The position numbers and the translations under genes are program-made. This document shows, piece after piece, positions 22,351-31,454 of a stretch of DNA of 41,077 bases. A model generated the notes under the pieces. The model saw nothing but the letters and a program-made list of their open reading frames with translations, was not told the origin of the DNA and ran no database searches. The first letter of the stretch is position 1. Each line of letters opens with the position of its first letter. The stretch is from a virus: positions 1 to 41,077 of IMG/VR virus record IMGVR_UViG_3300031576_000140; one strand, 5' to 3'.

Positions 22351-22652
22351 ACCTCGCGTTCACGGACGCGAACGGCGCGGCGGTCAATATCTCCGGTTGG
22401 GGGACGATCAAGGCGACGTTCAAACTTCGCAAATCCTTGCTTGACGCGGCGACGGGCGTCGTTCAAAAAACCGCGACGGTCACTTCGGGCGCGGGCGGAA
22501 CTGCTACGGTGACACTCTCCAAAACCGACACGGCTTCGATGGTCGGATCCTACTACTACGACGTTCAGTATATCGACGGAAGCGGAAACATCAAAACGGC
22601 CATGTCCGGAGTGATCACCTTCACCCGCGACGTGACGCGGGCGACGTCTTAA
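22308..22652 (+). CDS. Baseplate/fibre-associated beta-sandwich protein (BppU-N-like)
   Basis: A 114-residue beta-rich protein: MQNFEGVTGDDFNLNLAFTDANGAAVNISGW, then TATVTLSKTDTASMVGSYYYDV. The GD.F.L...FTD..G..V..SGW pattern is common in the N-terminal domain of phage upper baseplate and fibre-connector proteins. ATG follows AGGGGGCGGTTAA. It begins inside the 3' end of the GT4 gene and its stop is coupled to the next start (TAATG). A virion role is inferred from the sequence and from the fibre genes downstream. Confidence 0.6.
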   Translation: MQNFEGVTGDDFNLNLAFTDANGAAVNISGWGTIKATFKLRKSLLDAATGVVQKTATVTSGAGGTATVTLSKTDTASMVGSYYYDVQYIDGSGNIKTAMSGVITFTRDVTRATS

Positions 22653-23101
22653 TGCCCGACGTTTCCGTCACCATAACGACGGGGACTCCGGTCACGGTCA
22701 GGGCTTCGGCTCCGACGACCGTCGAATTGGGGATCGAAAGCGCGCCGGACGTGACTATCATGCAAGCCGCGCCCGCCGCGGCGAACGTGGCGATCGGCAC
22801 GCGGGACGTGAACGCGACGGTTTCGAACCCGGACGCCGAGGCGGTACAGACTTACGCAATCACGAAGTATTGCGGGACGGCGGGGGCGGGGTATACGACC
22901 CTCACCGCCAATCAGTTATCCGGCGCGGCGGCGGTGGTGTTCGCAACGAACTTCAAGGCGAACACCCTGTCGCTTTTCAAGAACGGGATCTTGATGGAGA
23001 AGGACGTCGAATACTCCGAAGCGGTCGCCCGGACGGGGTTTACTCTTTTGGTCGCAGTTGACGCAACCGACAAGATCGAGGCGCGGTATGTTCAGATCTA
23101 A
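22652..23101 (+). CDS. Fibre-associated hypothetical protein
   Basis: A 149-residue protein. The first 60 residues are a low-complexity Ala/Val/Thr/Pro segment ([20 protein letters not shown]). The rest includes [19 protein letters not shown] and then [20 protein letters not shown], a pattern (NG..l..g.DY....g..i.L......D.i...Y) that recurs in phage tail-fibre and fibre-tip proteins. It overlaps the next fibre gene by 14 bases. Confidence 0.6.
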   Translation: MPDVSVTITTGTPVTVRASAPTTVELGIESAPDVTIMQAAPAAANVAIGTRDVNATVSNPDAEAVQTYAITKYCGTAGAGYTTLTANQLSGAAAVVFATNFKANTLSLFKNGILMEKDVEYSEAVARTGFTLLVAVDATDKIEARYVQI

Positions 23102-26100
23102 AATTAAACCCTCTAAAATGCGTTTAACCATTGTTGCGGGGCTTCTATCCGCACTTGTCGGCGTCCAAGACTTCGCTTTGGCCTATGATCCGAAGGCGTC
23201 ACAGATCAAGGTCACTTCCTCCGGCTTCAACGGCAACCTCGCCACGACCGACGACGATCTCCAAAAGGTTTCCCAAAAGGTTGACGATTTATCATTCCCG
23301 CCGGGGTACACGAACGCCGACGCGCGCGCGGCAATCTCGGAAACCGTCACCGGCCTCGATTACAACAACACGACCGGGGTGTTCTCGACGACCTCCGGGT
23401 ACGCGATCCCGACAACCGCCGCGGCCTCCGGGTGGGACGCCAAGATCGGCGGGTCGACCGGATCCACGGACAACGCGATCCTCCGCGCGGACGGGACGGG
23501 CGGGGCAACCCTCCAATCCTCCGGCGCGTCGATCTCCGACGCCGGTGGCATAACCGGCGACTCCCTGACCGCCTCGCACAACGGGGCGGGGACGAAGTTC
23601 TACGTCTACAACACGGCCTCCGGCGGGGCGTCTTGGGGCGGCGGCGCGGGGAACTCCGTGTCCTATATCGTTTACCCGTCCTCGAAGGTGTTCCTTCTCG
23701 CCCCGGTTTCGGATATCACCGGCGGCGCGAGTTCGTCCGATGGCCTGTTCGCGATCGACTCGTCGACGATCTATCTCGGCGCATACGCGACGCTGAACTC
23801 CGAGAAGGTCATCGCTTGGGGCAACCTCGCCCTCGGCGACAACGGGACGAACTCCGCGTCCCAACTCCGGTTCTATGAGCCGTCCGGATCCGGGTCGAAC
23901 TACACCGCGATCCGCGCGCAAGCGCAATCCGGCAACGTCACCCTCACCCTTCCCGCCGCGGACGCCGCCGGTGCGCTGACCAACAACGGATCCGGTGTGC
24001 TGACGTGGGGATCGTATCAGGCGACGGACGCCACGATCACCGCCCTCGCCGCCTACAACACGAACGGCCTTTTGACGCAGACCGCCGCGGACACCTTCAC
24101 CGGGCGCACGCTGACCGCCGCCGACACGACGCTCACGGTCACGAACGGGAACGGGGTGTCCGGCAACCCGACCGTCGGCCTCACCCTTTCGAACGCGAAC
24201 ACGTGGACGGGTCAACAGACCTTCAACACGTCCGCGCCGGTGTTCGGCACGATGACCGTCGGGTCGAACCTATTCGCCGGAACCTCCGGGCTTCTCACAC
24301 AGGACAACCAAAACAACTATTGGGACGACACCGCCAACTCGCTTCAAATTGGTTCGACCCTTAGTTCCGAACTCCTGACGAACGGCACGTTCACGGGAAG
24401 CGCGTCGTCTTGGACGGTTCCGAGCGGCTACGCTTACAGTTCGAATACAGTCGTTCACTCGTCCAATGGAACCGGATCATTAAGTCAATCGGTCGCGGTC
24501 TATGACGGCAACTTGGTTGAACTCACGTATACGATCTCCGCGCTGACCGTTGGAACGGTCACGCCCACAGTTTCCGGGACAGCGGGAACAACTCGGAGCG
24601 CGAACGGCACGTACACCGAGCGGATCCAATGCGGCAACGTGTCGAGTCCCACGCTCTCGTTCGCGCCCTCCAATACCGCGCGGTTCACGATCGACACGAT
24701 CTCGCTCAAGAAGCACACAGGCGGAAGTCTTTTTGTTGGAGGAACTTCGAGTTTTGGCGATCGTCAGATAATCGGCAAGACGAACAATACCTTCGCGTTC
24801 GGAGCGACAGATCACCAAGACTTCGTGAACCCGACGGGTTCTTATACAAATATCGGTTTTAAGTTCGGAGCAACGACGGCCTATAAGTCCGGGTTCATGG
24901 CTGACAGTTCGGGCAATATGTTCGCCGTCACGACGTCGGCGTTTTACTTTTACACGAACCCCAACTCCCCTTCCTCGTACGCCTACAACACGCCGTCCGG
25001 ATCCTACCAACAGGGCTACGTTCTCGCCTCCGGGTACGGCGCGTTCGGGACGAGCGTCACCGCCGGATCCACTTCCGCCGCAACTTCAACCTTCCAAAAC
25101 TACGGCACGACAGGATTTCAAGCAACCCGGATCACAACCTCCGGAACTTTGAACGGAAATTATACGGAAGTTCTCGGCGACGCCACGAACGCGGCGGCCT
25201 GTACGGGAACGGCTTCGACCGCTTGCTCGTCTTACAACAACTCGACGGATTGCGGACTTCGCGCAAGTCACGGCGGGGGGTGTTCTTGGTTCGCGGGGAA
25301 TAGTTGCTCAAACTTTAACGGCGAATACAACATGGGAAGTTGCGGCGGAACGAGCGGTTGTTCCGCCGATACGTCCAACTGCTCCGGCGGCGATCAAACA
25401 ACTTGCGAAGCGAATGACGACTCGTACGGCGGCTCTTGCTCATGGCAAAACGACTCTCCGACTTGCGTCGGACTTGACGAGGCGACTTGCGGCGCACACT
25501 CCGGCGACGGTTGTACCTCCAACACCTTCGATTGTTCGACGCTGAACGGCAACGAAAGCGGTTGCGGTGGTCACGCCGGTTGCTCCGTTTCGAGTGCAAG
25601 CACTTGCAGTTCGTACACGGACACCGCAACGTGCAACGGGAACTCGCCTTGCTCGGCGGTCGTGGACGGGGATTGCACAGCATTTTCAGACGGCGGCGGC
25701 GACGGGACAGCGTGCGCGACGAAGCCGGAGTGTTCCTACGACAGCGGATCCGGCGCGTGTACGGGCAATTACTTCACGTCTTGCGCGGGCGATAACTCGA
25801 CTTGCTCCGGTACTCCGTTCGACAACTGCTCCGGAAATTACACTTCCTATTCGTGTCACGGAACCTACTACACCGGGAATTGTTCCGGGACGTACGGCGC
25901 GAACTGCTCCGGGACGGCCTCTTGCACCGGGATCGGCAATTCAACCGATTGCGGGAACGAAACGGGTTGCTCATGGTCGAGCGTTCTCAACCTGACGCTC
26001 CCGCCGAGTCCTCCGGACGGTCGGGTTCTTTGGATCAAAAACGATACCTCGAACGGCAACGACGTCGTTCTCTACGCGAACACAAGTCAGGACTTTGAAA

Positions 26101-27224
26101 GCGGCGTGACGTCGATGAACTTGGCGAACTACAAAGACGCCACGAAGTTGATGTATTACGCCACGACCGCCGACTGTTCTTCGCTCTCGGAGTCGCCTTG
26201 CGGATCCACGACGGGTTGCACCCAAAATTACTACGATTGCGCGAACCACGGAGGCAATCAAGGAGAGTGCGAAGCCGACGCGCATTGTTCTTGGAACGGA
26301 TCCACTTGCGACACGAACGTTTATTTCACGACTTGCTCCGGCACTTATATCGTCAACCGCAGATGGCACGAAATGAGCGATCGGAAGTTGGGCGTCAGTT
26401 CGATCACGAACTCCGACGGGACGCTGACGATCTCTCCGACGACCGGCGCGGCGGTGGCCTCGATCAACTTGGGTCACGCGAACACGTGGTCGGCTCTCCA
26501 ATCGTTCACCGGAAAAATACAAATCCCCTCGGCTTCTCTCGGATCCGCGACATCGGGGTATCTTGAGAATAATTCCGGGACGCTCTATTGGAACGACGCA
26601 ACGCCGACGCGACAGACCGTCGCCATGCTCGGCGTGCAAAACACTTGGACGGCAACGCAGATCTTCAAACACTCGTCCGGATCGAGCGTGCCGCTCCGGA
26701 TCCAAGAAGCGACGACCTCTCCGAACGTGGATCTTCTCCGTATCGAGAAGGCGGGCGGCTCGACCCCGTATTGGGCTTCAATCGACAAGGCCGGATTGTT
26801 CGACTACTACGGCGGGATACAAACGGTCGACAACGGAGTGCCGTCGGAGTTGGCGGCGGTTGATCTCACCGCGCAGAGTGCGGCGAAGTCCGCGACGACG
26901 ATGTACGCCGTCCCGTCGACGGGGCTTGGCCTTTACCGGATCTCATGGGTCGCGACGATTACCACAGCGGCCACTACTTCGTCAATTCTCGGTGGGACGA
27001 ACGGGTTCCAGATAATATATACTGATGGAAACGACTCGGTTGTAAAGACTTCGATTGCCGGGAACACGGTGACGAGTGCGGCTAACACGACCGGGACGAG
27101 CATAAGCGGAACGCTCGTCGCCTACTGCAAGGCGTCGACGAACCTTCAATATAGTTTCGGCTACACAAGCGTTGGCGGGACAGCCATGCAATACAACCTT
27201 CATGTGAAGGTTGAGGCGTTATAA
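23088..27224 (+). CDS. Large exported tail-fibre-like protein with cysteine-rich insertions
   Basis: A 1378-residue protein. ATG 23088 has GAGG upstream; ATG 23118 is an alternative. The N-terminus ([20 protein letters not shown], then FALA|YDPK) reads as a signal peptide. Residues 30-690 are Thr/Ser/Gly-rich beta-repeats typical of fibres. Residues about 703-965 hold some 32 cysteines, and 1027-1088 another 8, in repeats such as C.....C.....GCSW. Between them [19 protein letters not shown] and the YANTSQDF region look like a normal fibre fold, so the cysteine blocks appear inserted in its loops. A thioredoxin-fold gene follows. Likely an adhesin or receptor-binding protein. Confidence 0.8.
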   Translation: MFRSKIKPSKMRLTIVAGLLSALVGVQDFALAYDPKASQIKVTSSGFNGNLATTDDDLQKVSQKVDDLSFPPGYTNADARAAISETVTGLDYNNTTGVFSTTSGYAIPTTAAASGWDAKIGGSTGSTDNAILRADGTGGATLQSSGASISDAGGITGDSLTASHNGAGTKFYVYNTASGGASWGGGAGNSVSYIVYPSSKVFLLAPVSDITGGASSSDGLFAIDSSTIYLGAYATLNSEKVIAWGNLALGDNGTNSASQLRFYEPSGSGSNYTAIRAQAQSGNVTLTLPAADAAGALTNNGSGVLTWGSYQATDATITALAAYNTNGLLTQTAADTFTGRTLTAADTTLTVTNGNGVSGNPTVGLTLSNANTWTGQQTFNTSAPVFGTMTVGSNLFAGTSGLLTQDNQNNYWDDTANSLQIGSTLSSELLTNGTFTGSASSWTVPSGYAYSSNTVVHSSNGTGSLSQSVAVYDGNLVELTYTISALTVGTVTPTVSGTAGTTRSANGTYTERIQCGNVSSPTLSFAPSNTARFTIDTISLKKHTGGSLFVGGTSSFGDRQIIGKTNNTFAFGATDHQDFVNPTGSYTNIGFKFGATTAYKSGFMADSSGNMFAVTTSAFYFYTNPNSPSSYAYNTPSGSYQQGYVLASGYGAFGTSVTAGSTSAATSTFQNYGTTGFQATRITTSGTLNGNYTEVLGDATNAAACTGTASTACSSYNNSTDCGLRASHGGGCSWFAGNSCSNFNGEYNMGSCGGTSGCSADTSNCSGGDQTTCEANDDSYGGSCSWQNDSPTCVGLDEATCGAHSGDGCTSNTFDCSTLNGNESGCGGHAGCSVSSASTCSSYTDTATCNGNSPCSAVVDGDCTAFSDGGGDGTACATKPECSYDSGSGACTGNYFTSCAGDNSTCSGTPFDNCSGNYTSYSCHGTYYTGNCSGTYGANCSGTASCTGIGNSTDCGNETGCSWSSVLNLTLPPSPPDGRVLWIKNDTSNGNDVVLYANTSQDFESGVTSMNLANYKDATKLMYYATTADCSSLSESPCGSTTGCTQNYYDCANHGGNQGECEADAHCSWNGSTCDTNVYFTTCSGTYIVNRRWHEMSDRKLGVSSITNSDGTLTISPTTGAAVASINLGHANTWSALQSFTGKIQIPSASLGSATSGYLENNSGTLYWNDATPTRQTVAMLGVQNTWTATQIFKHSSGSSVPLRIQEATTSPNVDLLRIEKAGGSTPYWASIDKAGLFDYYGGIQTVDNGVPSELAAVDLTAQSAAKSATTMYAVPSTGLGLYRISWVATITTAATTSSILGGTNGFQIIYTDGNDSVVKTSIAGNTVTSAANTTGTSISGTLVAYCKASTNLQYSFGYTSVGGTAMQYNLHVKVEAL

Positions 27225-27243
27225 ACAAGGAGAGAGGGAGAAA

Positions 27244-27837
27244 ATGAAAAAGGTCATCATCGTTCTTGCGTTCGTTCTTTCGCTTACGACTTCGGCCTCG
27301 GCTTATACCGAGATCAAGCACGAAGCGTTCAAGCAATCCGTCGCGAAGGGATTGTCGGTCGTGGAGTTCTATTCGCCGAACTGTCCGCATTGTAAAAAGA
27401 TGGAAGGCGTCATCGCCAAGTTCGAAAAGGAGAATGATCACAAGAAGTTCTTCCGGATCAACATTCTCGACGAAGTGGTCGACAACAAGCCGTCCGAGTG
27501 GATCCAATCGACCGGCGTCACGTCTTGGCCGTACTTTATCCTTTACAAGGACGGCGTTGAGATCTACCGCTTTAAAGGCGAAATGGCCTACGAGAAGTTC
27601 GAACGCTTCGCCTCGCTCACCGATAAACCCACTCAAGACCAACTGATCGACTTTCGCACCGAAGAACTCAAAGCCGAGTACGATTTCCTCGGTCAGCGGG
27701 GTCAACAGATCTCGGAAGAACTGACCAAGATAAATACTCGTATGCAACAAATCCCCGCCGCCGTTGAAGAACTCTTGAAGATGAAGTCAACGGTTGCGCT
27801 CTCGGCGGATTGTCCGTCGGGGAATTGCGGATCTTAA
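27244..27837 (+). CDS. Exported thioredoxin-fold oxidoreductase with CPHC active site
   Basis: A 197-residue protein. Residues 1-20 are a signal peptide (MKKVIIVLAFVLSLTTSASA). The thioredoxin fold follows: VVEFYSPNCPHCKKMEGV with Cys47-Pro-His-Cys50, the same dipeptide as in E. coli DsbA, and the cis-proline loop VTSWP (Pro96). Residues 130-175 form a coiled coil (EELKAEYDFLGQRGQQISEE). The C-terminal tail has a second cysteine pair, Cys190-PSGN-Cys195. DsbA-type CPHC proteins introduce disulfides outside the cytoplasm. The gene is 19 bases after the fibre protein with about 40 cysteines, behind an AAGGAGAGAG site, so a dedicated folding partner is a strong inference. Confidence 0.88.
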   Translation: MKKVIIVLAFVLSLTTSASAYTEIKHEAFKQSVAKGLSVVEFYSPNCPHCKKMEGVIAKFEKENDHKKFFRINILDEVVDNKPSEWIQSTGVTSWPYFILYKDGVEIYRFKGEMAYEKFERFASLTDKPTQDQLIDFRTEELKAEYDFLGQRGQQISEELTKINTRMQQIPAAVEELLKMKSTVALSADCPSGNCGS

Positions 27838-27859
27838 ACAACACCGGAGAATGACTACC

Positions 27860-28105
27860 ATGACTTTTCAGATCGTCGTTGCTTGCGTTGCCGTCGCGAC
27901 TTTGTTTCTCGGACTGATCCTTCACTCTATCGCGACGGCTTGGTGGGCTTCGAAACTGACGACGATCGTTGAAGGAATTGGCGAGTCGATGAAGGCGTTC
28001 AACAAAGAGTTGGAAAAACGCGACGGTCAAATCGCTTCACAATGGTCGAAGATCGACGACCTGAAAAGCCGGATCATTACTTTGGAGGCGCAGAATGATA
28101 ACTAA
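27860..28105 (+). CDS. Small membrane protein with coiled-coil tail
   Basis: An 81-residue protein: one N-terminal transmembrane helix (VVACVAVATLFLGLILHSIA) and then a helical coiled-coil tail (NKELEKRDGQIASQWSKIDD). ATG 27860 is chosen for its GGAG at 10 bases; ATG 27851 is only 1 base from it. Such TM-plus-coil proteins occur as antiholins, spanin-like or tail-anchoring proteins. The function is unknown. It overlaps the next gene by 11 bases. Confidence 0.6.
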   Translation: MTFQIVVACVAVATLFLGLILHSIATAWWASKLTTIVEGIGESMKAFNKELEKRDGQIASQWSKIDDLKSRIITLEAQNDN

Positions 28106-28628
28106 TTGCTCCGAGGTTCGCAATCAGTTCAATGTCACGATCAACGACGACGACGGGGTTCTCTTGCCGTTGATCCACGCGGCGCAGAAGTACGCCGAGA
28201 ATTATTGCGACACGATCATCGAAGCCGCAGACGTCACGGAATACCAAGACGGCGACGGAACCGATACGGTGCTTCTCCGGAACTTCCCGGTGAACTCGAT
28301 CACTTCGGTCTACGATGACGTCGGGCGCGACTACGCGGCGGCTTCGCTGATCCCGGCGGCGTCCTATATGTTCGAGTCGTCCGGTCGGCTGATCCTCGAA
28401 AATGCGCTTTTCAGTTTCGGGCGTCAGAACGTCAAAGTCGTTTATAACGCCGGGTACGCCGACGTGCCGGACGATATCAAGGTCGCTGTCGCGAACATCA
28501 CCTTCGCGAACTACCTTGAGGCGAACGGCTCGATCAACATGGTCGAAGGTCAGGAGATCGTTTACCGTCCGGCGAAGTTGCGCTCGGAGGCGTTGCGGAT
28601 CCTCGACCTTTACAAGAAGATGGGATAG
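28095..28628 (+). CDS. Head-tail connector protein, HK97 gp6-like
   Basis: A 177-residue protein that would form the ring below the portal. Typical gp6/YqbG layout: helical start (MITNCSEVRNQFN, LLPLIHAAQKYAENYC), then a beta part VLLRNFPVNSITSVYDD, NVKVVYNAGYADVPDDIKVAVANI, and a C-terminal helix. GYAD.P..I..A is a diagnostic string. It starts the connector block that comes, unusually, after the sugar island and fibre genes instead of directly after the capsid. Confidence 0.85.
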   Translation: MITNCSEVRNQFNVTINDDDGVLLPLIHAAQKYAENYCDTIIEAADVTEYQDGDGTDTVLLRNFPVNSITSVYDDVGRDYAAASLIPAASYMFESSGRLILENALFSFGRQNVKVVYNAGYADVPDDIKVAVANITFANYLEANGSINMVEGQEIVYRPAKLRSEALRILDLYKKMG

Positions 28629-29203
28629 TGTCCACGTACGCGAACGGGCAAGTCGTATTTTCGTTCGACGACGGTCAAATGGCGTGGGTTAAAAACGCCA
28701 TGAAGAAGTTGTCGCCGAAGCAACAGGATAGCGCGGCGGAGCGCGGCTTCATCAAGGTCGTGGCGGCGGTCGAGGGAGAGTTGAAGAACCGGACGTTGAG
28801 GGGTCAGATCCTTCACGTCCGGTCAGGTCGTTTAAGGAACTCGATCGGATCTTTGGTCAAGCGGCTCCGCGGGGACTTTTACGGGATTGTCGGATCCGGC
28901 GTTCGGTCGGGCAAGCGCGTCGTCTACGCGAACATTCACGAAACCGGCGGCGTGATCCGGCCTCGACCGGAGAACAAGTCCGGGTTCTTGTGGATCCCGG
29001 TGCGCGCCGGAAGCGGTTTTGCGATCGAGCAAGGGTTGTCCTCGAAGCGGATTTCGTTCTCGTCGAAGGTGTTGGGGCGGTTTCCGGTGCGCTCCGTGAC
29101 GATCCCTGAACGCCGATACATGACCAAGACCGCCGCCCGGATCGACAAACAGGCGGTCGGGATCATGCTCAAGGAAATTGACGCGACGTTAAATAAGGCA
29201 TAA
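28628..29203 (+). CDS. HK97 gp10-like head-tail/neck protein
   Basis: A 191-residue protein, GTG start. Seen: VEGELKNRTLRG, VRSGRLRNSIGS (the family's TG.LR.SI motif), YANIHETGGVIRPR, SGFLWIP and PERRYM. This is the pattern of HK97-gp10/tail-completion (neck) proteins. Its place between gp6-like and the tail terminator candidate is the expected order. Confidence 0.78.
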   Translation: MSTYANGQVVFSFDDGQMAWVKNAMKKLSPKQQDSAAERGFIKVVAAVEGELKNRTLRGQILHVRSGRLRNSIGSLVKRLRGDFYGIVGSGVRSGKRVVYANIHETGGVIRPRPENKSGFLWIPVRAGSGFAIEQGLSSKRISFSSKVLGRFPVRSVTIPERRYMTKTAARIDKQAVGIMLKEIDATLNKA

Positions 29204-29214
29204 ATTGTTAGCAA

Positions 29215-29661
29215 ATGAGTAAACCCGCTGATGTTTTAGTCGCACTTCAAGAGCAACTTCAAGGGAGTGCGAACTTGTCCTACGTCAAGGACGAGCAGAT
29301 TTTTTTAGGCGCGCGGGACGGGATCACCTTCTTCCCCGCAATCTGTATCGAGCGGGAGGAAATGATCGAAGAAGAATACGCCTATCCCGTGGCGCGGATC
29401 AAGATGGTCGTTCAGTTGATTATTTTGATCAAGACCGAGCAGAAGCAATATCAGTTAGTCGGCGACGGCGCGGACGTAAAAGGAACTTTGGATATCGAGA
29501 ACGACGTGAAGTTGGCTATCGACTCGTCCCGGACTCTCGGCGGCGCGGCGATCCACGTCGAAGTGCAAGACTCCGTTGACGGGATTGTGGAATACCCGGT
29601 CAGGTCGGTCAACTTACGGTTGTCAATTCTATTTCAACAAACGCGATCGGTGCGTACTTAA
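29215..29661 (+). CDS. Probable tail terminator-like protein
   Basis: A 148-residue protein with the layout of phage tail terminator/completion proteins: helical start (DVLVALQEQLQGS), then beta strands (FFPAICIEREEMIEEEYAYP, IKMVVQLIILIKTEQKQ) and a strand-rich end. No diagnostic motif is visible; the call rests on size, fold pattern and position between the gp10-like and tail tube genes. Confidence 0.55.
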   Translation: MSKPADVLVALQEQLQGSANLSYVKDEQIFLGARDGITFFPAICIEREEMIEEEYAYPVARIKMVVQLIILIKTEQKQYQLVGDGADVKGTLDIENDVKLAIDSSRTLGGAAIHVEVQDSVDGIVEYPVRSVNLRLSILFQQTRSVRT

Positions 29662-29676
29662 CAAGGAGAAAAAGCG

Positions 29677-30624
29677 ATGTTCTTAACAGGCAAAAGGATC
29701 CTTTTGGCGAAAGAGGAAGCGACGTACGGATTGGATCCTACGCCGACCGTCGGATCGAACGCGATCGACGCGGAGAAGATTTCGCTATCGTACGAGGGCG
29801 ACGTCCTCGAAAGAAACCCGGTGCGCGGCTATCTCTCCCCGGTTGAACCGGCGGGGATCGGCAAGCGTTCCGTCAAGTTGTCCTTCGACGTGGAGATCAA
29901 GGGATCCGGCTCGGTTGGAACCGCGGCCAAGATCGGCGATCTTCTCGAAGCGTGCGGCTTTGCGGAAACGGTGTCAGCGGGTTCGGCGGTGTCGTACGCT
30001 CCGGCGTCCGGCGCGGTCAAGTCCGTGACGATGTATCTTTACGATCTCCAAGACTCCGGGTCTTGCGTCCTTCACAAGATCAAGGGCGCACGCGGCACGT
30101 TCCAACTGAACGCCGCCGCCGGTCAGATCGCGAAACTGTCGTTCACCTTCAACGGCCTTTATGAACTGCCGACCGACGCCGCCGCGCCTTCCGCGCCGAC
30201 GTACGGATCCACGAAGCCCGCGGTCGTGGAAAGCGCACAGTTGACGCTCAACGGCGTCACGTCGCTCGTCGTTCAAGAAGTGTCGGTCGACGTTCAGAAC
30301 AACATCGTCGCCGCCGACGACGTGAACGCCGCGACGGGTATCTCGAAGTTCGCTCTCACCGGGCGCAAGCCGACCGGGAAGATCACTCCCGAAGCCGTTC
30401 TCTTGGCGACGTATGACTTCTGGACGGATTGGGTCAACGCCACGGCACGCGCCGCGTCGATGGTTATCGGAGCAACCGCCGGGAATATAGTGACGATCTC
30501 CATGCCGAAGTTGAATATCGACTCGGTTTCACTTGGGGACAAGTCCGGGATCCTGACGCGCGAGTTGCCGTTCCGAGCCGCGGCGAACGCCGGAAACGAC
30601 GAACTCTCGTTCATTTTCACTTAA
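29677..30624 (+). CDS. Major tail tube protein
   Basis: A 315-residue protein. RILLAKEEATYGLDPTPTVG at the start, then EPAGIGKRSVKLSFDVEIKGSG, TAAKIGDLLEACG, and FQLNAAAGQIAKLSFTFNGL match phage tail tube proteins of siphophages with two related halves. AAGGAGAAAAAGCG before the ATG is a strong site, as expected for a highly made virion protein. Followed by the noncoding region at 30625. Confidence 0.85.
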   Translation: MFLTGKRILLAKEEATYGLDPTPTVGSNAIDAEKISLSYEGDVLERNPVRGYLSPVEPAGIGKRSVKLSFDVEIKGSGSVGTAAKIGDLLEACGFAETVSAGSAVSYAPASGAVKSVTMYLYDLQDSGSCVLHKIKGARGTFQLNAAAGQIAKLSFTFNGLYELPTDAAAPSAPTYGSTKPAVVESAQLTLNGVTSLVVQEVSVDVQNNIVAADDVNAATGISKFALTGRKPTGKITPEAVLLATYDFWTDWVNATARAASMVIGATAGNIVTISMPKLNIDSVSLGDKSGILTRELPFRAAANAGNDELSFIFT

Positions 30625-30783
30625 AGTAAATAGGGTATGCCATACCCTTTCGTTAGGGTTGCCATACACCGAAGGACAATACAAAGACAAGGACAAAGAC
30701 CAAGACAAGGATCAAGATTAAGATAAGGATCAGGACAAAGACCGGGACACGGGGTTGTGGATAACTAAAAAGGAGAGAGGACG
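30625..30783. promoter_or_regulatory. Noncoding region with palindrome, hexamer repeats and DnaA box
   Basis: In 159 bases: a palindrome AGGGTATG-C-CATACCCT (30632-30648), a near-copy of its half (AGGGTTGCCATAC, 30655-30667), eleven tandem purine-rich hexamers of the type GAYMAR (30686-30751), and TGTGGATAA (30756-30764), which is the reverse complement of the strong DnaA box TTATCCACA. It then ends in AAGGAGAGAG for the next gene. The palindrome followed by CCCTTT could also act as a weak terminator. An origin or replication/transcription control site is an inference. Confidence 0.5.
30686..30751 (+). repeat. Eleven tandem degenerate hexamers (GACAAG type)
   Basis: Contiguous units: GACAAG GACAAA GACCAA, then GACAAG GATCAA GATTAA, GATAAG GATCAG GACAAA, GACCGG GACACG. 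The strand is almost free of T and strongly purine-rich, unlike the flanking genes. No open reading frame of value covers it. Confidence 0.8.
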
Positions 30784-31134
30784 ATGATCACAGGAATTGA
30801 TCGGAACGAACGGAAGCCGTTCAGCGTTGTCGGGGACGCGGGTACTCCAAAGACGGTGTTTTGGATTGGGAACCTGACGCAACGGGACAAGATCTCGATC
30901 TTCGGAGATACGGTCAACAAAGAAGGCAAGGTTGACCCTATGGTCATTCAAGCCAAGTCGATCGAGATCTTCACGAAGGGCGTCAAGAAGATCGACAACC
31001 TGACCTCCGAGGGATCCGTGATCGAAAAGATTGACGAGGAGGTTATTGAGTCGATCCCTTTTGACGTCCTGATGGAAGTTGTCGCGAAGGTCATGGAAAT
31101 CAACTTCACGTCGGAGATCGAAAGAAAAAACTGA
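30784..31134 (+). CDS. Tail assembly chaperone, short form (lambda G-like)
   Basis: A 116-residue protein made from the zero frame; in lambda the G protein coats the tape measure during tail assembly. Located between the tail tube and tape measure, which is diagnostic of position. Its final codons are AGA AAA AAC TGA, so the stop follows directly on a perfect A AAA AAC slippery heptamer. Start set by AAGGAGAGAG at 30770-30779. Sequence similarity to lambda G is not visible by eye, which is normal for this fast-evolving family. Confidence 0.85.
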   Translation: MITGIDRNERKPFSVVGDAGTPKTVFWIGNLTQRDKISIFGDTVNKEGKVDPMVIQAKSIEIFTKGVKKIDNLTSEGSVIEKIDEEVIESIPFDVLMEVVAKVMEINFTSEIERKN

Positions 31135-31173
31135 TCTTGGCGGTTTTCTCGGACTTGAACGGGATTAACTGCC
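31125..31173 (+). promoter_or_regulatory. Programmed -1 frameshift signal (G/GT type)
   Basis: A AAA AAC (31125-31131) is in phase with the G frame, followed by a 7-base spacer and a stem GGCGGTT (31139-31145) / AACTGCC (31167-31173) with one G.U pair and a 21-base loop. The -1 frame is open into the next gene. Heptamer, spacing and stem all fit known bacterial -1 sites. Confidence 0.88.
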
Positions 31174-31454
31174 ACAGTTGCCCAACGGCTTACAAGGTTC
31201 CTCGTGGTTGCTTGAGCGAGATCCCGGCTCACCGGATCCCCGGTATCGGGATTGATGACGTCCTGATCAATCGTTGCCCGCGGTGGTATTCGGGCGGCGC
31301 GGAAATGTTGATGATGGCGGCGTTCGGTCAGTACCGGAACGGCTTCCTTCCGAACGAGGGCGGTTGGCTTGATCAACCGATGAAGTTCGGTGCGGCTATG
31401 GAAATTATCGAAGCGGCTTCGGCCAAAGTGAGTGAAAAAAATGGCAATCAATGA
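31131..31454 (+). CDS. T part of the tail assembly chaperone fusion (GT-like)
   Basis: Read by -1 frameshifting at 31125-31131, so that the join 30784..31131 plus 31131..31454 gives a 223-residue GT-type protein. The T part has a cysteine pair (NCHSCPTAYKVPRGC) and a helical end. An internal TTG at 31137 exists but has no ribosome binding site. In lambda the T part recruits the tube protein to the tape measure. The end overlaps the tape measure start by 14 bases. Confidence 0.82.
   Translation: MILAVFSDLNGINCHSCPTAYKVPRGCLSEIPAHRIPGIGIDDVLINRCPRWYSGGAEMLMMAAFGQYRNGFLPNEGGWLDQPMKFGAAMEIIEAASAKVSEKNGNQ

Noticed and set aside
25198-25980. CRISPR-like or microsatellite repeat in the cysteine-rich region
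   Set aside because: The repeats are at the protein level only; no regular identical DNA units with spacers are present.
30637-30723. Short open frame in the noncoding gap
   Set aside because: About 25 codons, low-complexity Arg/Gln, no ribosome binding site; it only reflects the hexamer repeat.
31137-31454. Independent small gene with TTG start before the tape measure
   Set aside because: No ribosome binding site, while a near-perfect -1 frameshift signal leads into the same frame.
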